From positions 13,258,022 through 13,273,021 of the forward strand of contig CM022668.1 of assembly GCA_012295275.1 (NCBI GenBank): a DNA stretch of 15,000 bases, read 5' to 3'. A program made the position numbers and the translations under genes. Origin of the DNA: Chrysomallon squamiferum. Lineage: Eukaryota; Mollusca; Gastropoda; Neomphalida; Peltospiridae. How positions within the stretch are numbered: position 1 is the first letter of the stretch; each line of letters starts with the position of its first letter. Shown in pieces: positions 8,935 to 15,000 of the stretch. Below the pieces are notes generated by a model. It was not told where the DNA came from. It did no database searches and was given only the letters and a program-made list of their open reading frames with translations.

Positions 8935-9075
8935 AGTAGTAGTAGTAAAGGTAGCAGTACAGTAGTAACATTAGTAGTAGATTCAGAAGTAGTGGTAATA
9001 TTAGTGGCACTAGAAGCAGCAGTAGCAGTAGAAATAACAATAGTAGTAGTAGTAGTAGTTGTTGTTGTTGTACAA
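8935..9075 (+). repeat. Imperfect (TAG)n/(TTG)n trinucleotide tract
   Basis: The units are TAG with variants CAG, AAG, TAA and TTG. It is purest at 9041-9058 and continues as (TTG)n to about 9070. TAG is the reverse complement of CTA, so this array is in inverted orientation to the tract at 7746-8230. The Val-rich open frame across it (8830-9138) is repeat-derived. Poly(A) runs follow at about 9174-9194 and 9270-9286. Confidence 0.85.
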
Positions 9076-9289
9076 CTAGCAATAACAGTTGTAAAAGCAG
9101 TTGTATTAGTATTTGGTGTTCTTATTGTTGTAATTTAATTTTTAATCACTGAATTTTAAAAAGTGAAAAAAGAAAAAAAAAAAAAAAAAAAAAAGTAGTA
9201 CAAATTAACATATTAAAAATCTGTCAGCTGCAAAGACATAATAATAACTCTTGCAAATCGGATTGTTACAAAAAAAAAAAAAAAAACCT

Positions 9290-10200
9290 GTCAAAAACAT
9301 TGCCCAAACTGACAAAAAAAACGCGGACCGATACGATCCGTAAATTAACTCCCAATCAAAGATTAAGCCTAAAAGCCGGTATGGGGTTTTAGCGCGGTTG
9401 TTGTCTTCTGCGGTGTAATTACGACCTGTCTAACGAAGAAAAACGAACGAGCGCGAACTGTGTTCGTCGTTCCGACCTCGACCATTCAGACCGACAGGCT
9501 CCTCCGTTTTCAACTGACAGTGCGAAAACTTGATTCCATTCAAGACGACGATTTACGTCGCTTTTCCCTATTGTTAATCGGGACGGAATCGGGTTTCGGG
9601 CAAAGGAACTGTTTGGGACAACGGGTGAAAAATAAAGTCGTACGCAGCACTTCAGTTTGGTTTGTTCTTAATGAGCCGCGGTTTTTTTTTTTTTTTGGTG
9701 GGGGGGTGTTTTTAAGACAGTTTCACCTTTTTACGAATTTCCATCCCTATTATCCTTACTTAACGGGTTCTTTAGAACCCGTCCGTGTTTTATACTCTCC
9801 TTTCCCTGAGGCTGTTTTTCTTTTCTTTTCTTTACTTTTCTTTTCTTTCTTTTTTTTTTTTTTTATAAACATTGACCACTGCTGGTCAACATGTCCACGA
9901 TGCTGTCCTCTTAGAATCAAATGACAGAAATGGACCGGACCATAATAACGTCCTTCCAAAACATGAAAGAAAAACAAACAGAGCAACTAAACAACATTAA
10001 CTGTTCAAAAGGCGCGTGTTTTGAAGGCAGACGCTATCTTTTTACAGTTAATAGTAATGTGTTTATGGACGACAGACAGTCAAGTGAAATGTCAGAGTCT
10101 TTTTGGCTTAATCTTGTTCTGTTCAATCTCCGAGTTTGGATTATTTTCGTGACCGTCTGTTGTTGTGGTCTGTTTGCGCGGAGTCTGTGTGTGCGTCTCG
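9290..10200. other. Long non-repetitive island in intron 1
   Basis: About 900 bp of mostly unique sequence is interrupted only by a T/G-rich run (9681-9711) and a (TTTTC)n/poly(T) run (about 9817-9864). It is rich in CG dinucleotides near 9320-9620. Two perfect hairpins are visible: ACGGGTTC / GAACCCGT at 9763-9782 with a TTTA loop, and TTGACCA / TGGTCAA at 9872-9889 with a CTGC loop. A 154-codon frame (9460-9924, +) crosses the homopolymers and shows no domain I know. The best guesses are a regulatory region or a decayed mobile element. Confidence 0.35.
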
Positions 10201-10204
10201 TTTG

Positions 10205-10540
10205 TGCGTGATCAGTTCCTCTGTCTCTGTTTCCCTGTCTCTGTCTGCCTGTCTCTGTCCTCCTGTCTCTGTCTTTCGTCTCTTTCTCTTTATCTTTATC
10301 TGTCTCACTTTCTTTCTTTCTTTCTCTTTATCTTTATCTGTCTTTCTTTCATCTCTTTATTTCTTTCTCTCTTTTTCGCTTTGTCTCTTTTTTCTTTTTC
10401 TTTATATATTTATTTTTCTCCCTCTCTTTATTTCTCTCTATCTTTATTTTTCTGCCTCTCTTTATTTCTCTCTATCTTTATTTTTCTTTATTTCTCTCTC
10501 TTTCATTTTTTTTTTTTCTCTCATTATTTGTTGTTTTTGT
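10205..10540 (+). repeat. Polypyrimidine tract with embedded tandem duplications
   Basis: The + strand is almost wholly C/T for over 300 bp. CCTGTCTCTGTC units start at 10234, 10248 and 10262 (14-bp period). A 33-bp segment beginning CCTCTCTTTATTTC at 10421 is exactly repeated from 10455. Frames across it read as Leu/Ser/Phe strings and are not genes. Long homopurine-homopyrimidine DNA can form triplexes in vitro; whether this one does is unknown. Confidence 0.85.
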
Positions 10541-10849
10541 CGTTCTCTCTGAGAATGCTTCAGTGTCAGTTAAAAAACGATTTATGTATGTATGTATAAC
10601 TTTCATCTTGCACGCGCTTCTGTGCTGTGTGTCTGTCTGTGCGTGTGTGCGTGTGCGTAATATAACTGATGATAAGATACTTATTTAAGATGGAAAAATG
10701 ACTTCTACTACTGCTAATATTTTCACTATTACTAACACTACCATCACAAACACTCTCTCTATGATTATATAGAATACATATATATAACAAAAAGCAAAAT
10801 AGTCAAACAAATTAAAAAATTAAAAATTAAAAACAAACAAGAAATGCAT

Positions 10850-10907
10850 TGTATTATTTATTTATTCATTAATTCATTTTATTTTACTTTATTTATTATA
10901 CATTTGT

Positions 10908-10942
<35 letters not shown>

Positions 10943-11310
10943 TTTGTTTGTTTGCTTGCTTGCTTATTGTTTGTTTGTTTTTTTAATATTTATATATTTT
11001 TGTTTTTTTATTATTTTTATATTTGTTTGTTTCGTTTTATTTAATTTTATAGTTTTTGTTTTTTAATTCATTTATTTAGTTTATTTGTTTATTTAATTTA
11101 ATTTTCAATTTAATTTAAAATATATCTCAGTTTTATTTAATTCAATTCAGTTTAATTCAAATTTAAATTCATTTTAATTTAATTTAATTTAATTTAATTC
11201 AATTTAATTTAATTCAATTCTATTTAATTCAGTTTAATTTAATTTAATTTGATTATTAATTTAATTTAATTCAGTTTATTTATTTATTTAAATTTATTTA
11301 TTTACTTACT
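10850..11310 (+). repeat. (TTTA)n and (TTTAA)n block leading into the intron 1 acceptor
   Basis: (TTTA)n fills about 10905-10945, followed by TTTG/TTGC units to about 10980. Degenerate TTTAA/TTCAA pentamers fill about 11090-11280, and (TTTA)n returns just before exon 2. The last bases, TTTACTTACTTCAG, form the polypyrimidine tract and acceptor AG (11313-11314). TTAAT occurs many times here and fits the loose metazoan branch-point consensus YTNAY. Confidence 0.85.
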
Positions 11311-11314
11311 TCAG

Positions 11315-11400
11315 GTACTGTCAGCAGGTGTAGCAAGGAAGGAGAACCAGTCAAAATTCCTGGTATTACTGATGACCCGTGCATTTCGTGTGTTTGCAAG
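11315..11400 (+). CDS. BMPER: BMPER/crossveinless-2-like, coding exon 2 (start of VWC domain 1)
   Basis: This 86-bp exon completes codon 39 (Gly) and encodes residues 40-67. It reads TVSRCSKEGEPVK, then IPGITDDPCISCVCK. Cysteines are at residues 44, 61, 64 and 66, and the CxxCxC spacing is typical of a von Willebrand factor type C domain. The string IPxITDxPCIxCVC is, from memory, characteristic of the first VWC domain of BMPER/CV-2 (vertebrate form IPFITDNPCIMCVC). About 17 of 29 positions match my recollection of that segment. In the known CV-2:BMP-2 complex, the N-terminal clip and first subdomain of VWC1 make the BMP contact, and this exon encodes that part. The splice borders are TTCAG|GT and CAAG|GTAAGT; the exon ends in phase 0, so a further exon must supply the remaining VWC1 cysteines. 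Related VWC proteins (Kielin/chordin-like) are the main alternative. Confidence 0.85.
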
Positions 11401-11463
11401 GTAAGTCAGTTTATATACTATACGTCAACACAAAGTTCTCATAGCAATATGTACATATACACA

Positions 11464-11573
<110 letters not shown>

Positions 11574-12055
11574 TGCTAGTGGAGGGATGAGAAACAAGAG
11601 GAGGGATATTAACAAAAATAGCTATGGAAATACACGATTAAATTACGCACATTAAAAACACATAAAATTATATTCTATTTTTTACATTAATATAACCAAG
11701 TAAATCACTTCTTTACATTTCATGTATTTTTCAAAAATATTGTTACTTTAATACTGCCCAAAAATATCTTCTATTTACTTTTTTTTACAAATGTATTAAA
11801 GATTAACTTTTTGTCAGAATTTAATATATTAAAGATTTACTTCTTGTCAGATATATTAACCTATCACGTAGTGAAACGAACATGAGCCACGCCTTTAACT
11901 TTATTTTTTTTAACAGAAATAAAATTGTAAAATATTGATACACTTACTTCACAAAACATTTTTTTCTTTCTTTCCCCCCCCTCTTGACTAATTTATTACG
12001 AGTCTAATATCTGCACACCCACTATTTTCTAAAAGAAATAAAACATTTTTATTAT

Positions 12056-12087
<32 letters not shown>

Positions 12088-12090
12088 TAC

Positions 12091-12540
12091 CTTTCACCTG
12101 CTCAGTTGTACGTCACGTGAGCTAAATATAAAATATCCGCAGTTTACGACAAACCTCTGAATAAAACTAACAGCGGGTAGCATCTTTCATTTATTCTTAT
12201 TCTCGCGAGTTCAAGCTTTTTATTTCACGAGCAAGCCATTTTTATTTTTTTATTTTATTTATTCGAATGCAAATGCTTTTTACCTTTCCTGTGCGGCGAC
12301 TGCAGACGAGAGAGACTGGGTCGCTCCCCCCTCCTCCCTCCACCTTCCGCGCACAGTTTTATACGCGCGTGCAAACAGCGGACAAAGCCGAAGATGTTGT
12401 GGTTTTCCGTCAGTTATGTTACAAATGTCGTCTATGACAGTTTTCATCTCGTTTATTTCTTTCTCCTTAACCTAATAGGATAATAAACAGAAAATTATTT
12501 GATCCTTTAAGCAAACCGTTCCATTTGTTTTAGCATGTGT
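12091..12540. other. GC-richer non-repetitive island in intron 2 with E-boxes
   Basis: It contains the 8-bp palindrome TCACGTGA (12113-12120), a strong class B E-box, and CACCTG (12095-12100), a Snail/bHLH-type E-box. A C-rich, pyrimidine stretch (about 12324-12348) is followed by GCGCACAG and ATACGCGCGTGC. No long open frame crosses it. A regulatory element is plausible from composition and motifs. An unannotated promoter or mobile element remnant cannot be excluded. Confidence 0.35.
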
Positions 12541-12555
12541 TGTTATTATAAGTAA

Positions 12556-12616
12556 GCACACAGACACACACACACAAACACGCACACGCACGCACGCACA
12601 CACACACACACACACG
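12556..12616. repeat. (CA)n microsatellite with CG interruptions
   Basis: ACACAC runs are interrupted by AAACACGCACACGCACGC and then continue as a purer (CA)n to about 12615. It ends about 60 bp upstream of the tRNA gene. Confidence 0.9.
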
Positions 12617-12675
12617 TATACATGCACTAAGAAACAGAATACATGCATAGATGTATAAAGAAACGTGTTTATTGT

Positions 12676-12747
12676 GGCTCGTTGGTCTAGGGGTATGATT
12701 CTCGCTTTGGGTGCGAGAGGTCTCGGGTTCGAATCCCGGACGAGCCC
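12676..12747 (+). tRNA. tRNA-Pro, anticodon TGG
   Basis: This 72-nt gene folds into a full cloverleaf and reads CCA (and by wobble other CCN) proline codons. The acceptor stem GGCTCGT (12676-12682) pairs perfectly with ACGAGCC (12740-12746), followed by discriminator C at 12747. The anticodon stem CTCGC/GCGAG (12701-12705 with 12713-12717) encloses the loop TTTGGGT, giving anticodon TGG at 12708-12710. The T-arm is TCGGG TTCGAAT CCCGG, with one G-T wobble at its base. Internal pol III promoters are present: A box TGGTCTAGGGG (12683-12693) and B box GGTTCGAATCC (12726-12736). There is no intron and no encoded CCA end, as expected in animals. A TTTT lies 6 nt downstream. It is nested in intron 2 of the BMPER-like gene on the same strand. 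Intact stems argue for a functional gene rather than a tRNA-derived SINE, and no SINE body or poly(A) tail follows. Confidence 0.97.
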
Positions 12748-12752
12748 TATGG

Positions 12753-12756
12753 TTTT
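12753..12756 (+). terminator. RNA polymerase III T-run terminator of tRNA-Pro
   Basis: TTTT starts 6 nt after the mature 3' end of the tRNA. Four T's are the minimal effective pol III stop in animals, so the predicted trailer is short. Confidence 0.75.
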
Positions 12757-12759
12757 GTT

Positions 12760-13040
12760 ATTATTTAGTAAACTAATATTTTATTTATTAAATCAAAATG
12801 TGCTTTGAAAAAAATGATAATGCAATTTCCATCATAATTATGTTCATTATTTAATCATAAGAATATAAAATAAATTTAAAATAAATAAAATAAAATAAAA
12901 TAACGATGTCTTGCATTCTTTGTCACAAAGCGTTATAAAATTAAACTTTGCATGTTACTTAATTAACATACTATATTACTATTTTTTTTCTACTTACTAT
13001 TCCAAATCTATAAACCACTAGAATGTTTTTTCAGTTGTTT
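12760..13040. other. A+T-rich intron sequence, no gene seen
   Basis: It holds short AAATA/AAATAA tandem units at about 12860-12902 and otherwise unique A+T-rich sequence without coding frames or recognisable sites. Confidence 0.7.
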
Positions 13041-13044
13041 TAAA

Positions 13045-13215
13045 AGTAAAAAACGTCTATGAAAAGTCCATAAGGCGTCTTTAATATTTTCTTTTGAAAA
13101 CCCGAGAAGGTGCCTTTAATTACTGCCAGTAAGGAGACTTTAAATATGTCTATCGGAAAACGACAAGATGCCTTTAGACTTTGATTTTCAAAAGCCGATA
13201 TGACCCCTTTAACAG
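13045..13215. repeat. Degenerate ~34-bp minisatellite, about five units
   Basis: Related cores recur on the + strand: AAGGCGTCTTTAAT at 13072, AAGGTGCCTTTAAT at 13107, AAGGAGACTTTAAA at 13131, AAGATGCCTTTAGA at 13165 and ATGACCCCTTTAAC near 13199. Four are preceded by a GAAAA(C/G)-type segment. Core spacings are 35, 24, 34 and 34 bp, so one unit is shortened. The 94-codon minus-strand frame (13040-13324) reads through it and shows a matching loose repeat of Lys-led blocks (KGVISAF, KGTFSGF), which I attribute to the DNA repeat rather than to a protein. Confidence 0.6.
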
Positions 13216-13329
13216 TACGTACATACGTATTGTACAGACCAGTGTCTGTGATTATTAAAACCAGTGACAGAAACATGAAGTATGAATTCAGAAAGGACAA
13301 AGATATTTTCAAATGTGGCGGCAATGATG

Positions 13330-13570
13330 ATAATTCTTAGGAACTAACCGTCTTTCGCGTTCGTCACAATAGGAGATATCTTTGAAGCCGTAAAGAAAAT
13401 TGACATATTTTGTTCTAAAACTGGCTCGTTTTCGTCTTAGTTTGAGAAGTCGGTTGCCGTAAATAAACATCATTATCTTTCACGGTGTGGTCATTAAGTC
13501 ATTTTGTTGTTACTGGGATAAACCTATAACGAGAGAGACAATCAGATTGACAGACACACATACAGACAAA
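13330..13570. other. Unique intron sequence, nothing identified
   Basis: About 240 bp without simple repeats and with several CG dinucleotides. There is no sustained open frame and no motif I would assign. Confidence 0.5.
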
Positions 13571-13576
13571 GAGACA

Positions 13577-14333
13577 GATAATGATGATGATGATGATAAT
13601 AGTAATAGTTAAAAAAAAAAAAAAAAAAAAATCGCTCCCTTGATCCTAGAATTAATATATCTAATTTATAATCCATCGAATATACGAAATAAAATTAAAC
13701 AATAAAAGTAGATTATGAATCAGCAAGTAATAAATAATGAATAAATGAATGAATGAGTGAATAAATAAAGAAATAAATTGTGATAGAAAGAAAGAAAGAA
13801 AGAAAGAAAAAAAGTGATAAATAAAAATAAGATTTCAGTACTACGCCTCTAATATTTTTACATCTTGGTTAATTTTTATTTATATTTATATTAAGAAAGA
13901 AAAATATGATTTAAAAGTAAAAAACGTAATAAATAAAGGATAATCACGATAATAAATAAATAAACAACTGATATAGCGACACCTGTTGACAACACAGATA
14001 AACTAAATTACTTAAAATAGATTAGAAAATATTATGTTACTGGTATTAAAAATATAAAAATAATAATAATAATAATAATAATAATTAATAATAATAATAA
14101 TATCAAGGAAAAAATAATGACGATTTAAATTTAAAAAATGAAATATTACATAAATAGTAGTAGTAGTAGTAGCAGTAGTAATAACAGCTACTAAAACAAT
14201 AACAGCATAACTATCGTAATTATAATAATAATAAAAGAAACTATAACAACGACGACAACAACAACAACAACAACAACAATAATAACAATAACAATAGTAA
14301 TAATAATAATAACAACAACAAGAAAACAACAAC

Positions 14334-14386
<53 letters not shown>

Positions 14387-14395
14387 ATTCATTGT
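13577..14395. repeat. Simple-repeat block: (GAT)n, poly(A), (AAAG)n, (AAT)n, (TAG)n, (CAA)n
   Basis: The order is (GAT)n at about 13580-13597, A22 at about 13611-13631, AATA/AATG tetramers at 13735-13775, (AAAG)n at about 13786-13815, and (AAT)n at 14060-14102. Then come (TAG)n at about 14156-14172, mixed AAC/AAT/ACG trinucleotides to 14275, (CAA)n at about 14250-14277 and again near 14312-14335, and (AAT)n at 14335-14384. The minus-strand Leu/Tyr/Cys-rich frame (14012-14392) is translated repeat. Confidence 0.9.
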
Positions 14396-14895
14396 TGCTA
14401 TTCATTCCAGCTCCCTAAAACTCTTCCACAAGGTCTCGTCATTCTGTTTTCTATTCCAAACGGAATTCACTATAAAGTGGCGCTACGGAATATAGATCAC
14501 TTGAGTAAGAGTTCTGCTCATTGTATATAATTTGTACAAAATAACGGGTTGGGGAGAAAGAATGGGAAAGAAAGAAAGAAAAGAAAAGAAAAGAAAAAAA
14601 ACATAACAATGTCTTGCGGTATAAATTCTGTCATATTAAGACAAACCGAGCTGACAAAACGAATGACTTTATGGCGAGCTTCGTTTGGTGCGCTCTCCAG
14701 TTTCCTCAACGAAATACGAAACTTCGCATCATAAATTATCCTGCTTCCGAAAACAGCGCGCGAAGTCGAGATTAGCGGAGTAATGTTTTCGCCACATTCA
14801 GCGAGTTTCGTAGATTTAAGATTCGAGGTTCCTAACATATTACGTCCAAATGCCACCGATGGCATTTAACACGTCTATAAAATAAACAAATAAAT
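14396..14895. other. Non-repetitive block in intron 2
   Basis: The block is unique apart from (GAAA)n at about 14568-14600. It is richer in CG dinucleotides than its surroundings from 14640 to 14800. It contains a perfect hairpin, AAATGCCA / TGGCATTT at 14848-14867 with a 4-nt loop. A minus-strand frame (14865 to 14518) is described separately. I see no SINE, tRNA or splice-flanked VWC exon. Confidence 0.4.
14518..14865 (-). other. Unassigned minus-strand open frame, 115 codons
   Basis: The frame begins MPSVAFGRNMLG directly after a TAA and keeps a non-repetitive, mixed-composition peptide for about 88 residues (up to FIPQDIV). It then runs into Phe-rich translation of the (GAAA)n tract. The first part is the only intronic frame here that does not look like translated microsatellite, but I recognise no domain. 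No upstream promoter or splice context supports it. It may be chance, a transposon fragment, or part of a nested gene; chance is most likely. Confidence 0.12.
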
Positions 14896-14951
14896 AAGAA
14901 ACTAACACTATCGTTCTGTATAACCTCATCTTGATCTTGAAAATAGATACA

Positions 14952-14994
14952 TGACGTCACAACAATTAGAGCTTCTTGCGGTCCTCTGACGTCA
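14952..14994. promoter_or_regulatory. Two perfect TGACGTCA (CRE) palindromes
   Basis: TGACGTCA occurs at 14952-14959 and 14987-14994, with starts 35 bp apart. This octamer is the known full cAMP-response element bound by CREB/ATF bZIP dimers. Two full sites so close together are unlikely by chance in A+T-rich DNA, which suggests a regulatory element or an alternative promoter at the right edge of the window. Confidence 0.4.
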
Positions 14995-15000
14995 TAATAT

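Larger units (their letters stand above)
1472..11314 (+). other. Intron 1 of the BMPER-like gene (phase 1, 9,843 bp)
   Basis: The 5' splice site reads GCAG|GTATGT at 1471/1472. The 3' splice site reads ACTTACTTCAG|GTACTG, with AG at 11313-11314. The two junctions give a continuous frame, with codon 39 (Gly) split after its first base. Most of the intron is simple-sequence DNA with several non-repetitive islands, listed separately. None of the open frames inside it looks like a protein gene: they are translated microsatellites (runs of Leu, Tyr, Val or Phe, or HTHTH and YIYIY patterns). Confidence 0.8.

Noticed and set aside
9460-9924. 154-codon + strand frame, the longest in the window
   Set aside because: It crosses T/G homopolymers and a (TTTTC)n tract, shows no domain and lacks flanking splice or promoter evidence. 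Its length is within chance for this many frames.
10062-10083. Sequence resembling a BMP/Smad response element (GGACGACAGACAGTC)
   Set aside because: It has the GACGAC half and a 5-nt spacer but reads GTCAA instead of GTCTG, so it fails the Drosophila silencer-type consensus. A single near-match is weak evidence.
12676-12900. tRNA-derived SINE headed by the tRNA-Pro sequence
   Set aside because: The cloverleaf is intact, a TTTT stop follows at once, and there is no SINE body or terminal repeat after it.

Overview
This is eukaryotic genomic DNA: very A+T-rich, full of microsatellites, with no operons and no long open reading frames. The only protein gene I can support lies on the + strand. 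It is the 5' end of a BMPER/crossveinless-2 (CV-2) orthologue, a secreted BMP-binding regulator. Two coding exons are visible: exon 1 (1357-1471, signal peptide) and exon 2 (11315-11400, start of the first von Willebrand factor type C domain). They are separated by a 9,843-bp intron whose GT/AG borders match in phase 1. The rest of the gene must lie beyond position 15000. The insert-rich, microsatellite-laden introns and the BMPER sequence suggest a lophotrochozoan, plausibly a cephalopod mollusc. That taxonomic call is inference, not proof.

Layout. Positions 1-1356 are the 5' flank and presumed 5' UTR. This stretch is less repetitive than the introns and carries two oppositely oriented CCAAT boxes and five TAATCC/GGATTA motifs within 426-687. 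Intron 1 (1472-11314) is mostly (TTTA)n, (TAA)n, (TG)n, (TAC/TAG)n and poly(A) sequence. It is broken by non-repetitive islands at 2560-2870, 5461-5975, 8330-8625 and 9290-10200 that could be regulatory DNA or decayed transposons. Intron 2 begins at 11401. It holds a (GT)21(GA)31 tract near the splice donor, a GC-richer island with an E-box palindrome (12091-12540), a complete tRNA-Pro(TGG) gene (12676-12747) with a pol III T-run, a degenerate ~34-bp minisatellite (13045-13215), and a final non-repetitive block ending in two perfect TGACGTCA palindromes.

Functionally there are two independent units: a pol II gene for an extracellular BMP modulator and a pol III tRNA gene nested in its intron on the same strand. 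I found no intact transposon, no CRISPR array, no prokaryotic features and no convincing new multi-gene system. The observations most worth following are the homeodomain-site cluster upstream of exon 1, two degenerate tandem repeats that simple microsatellite masking may miss, and oppositely oriented trinucleotide arrays in intron 1 that could fold the pre-mRNA into long duplexes.
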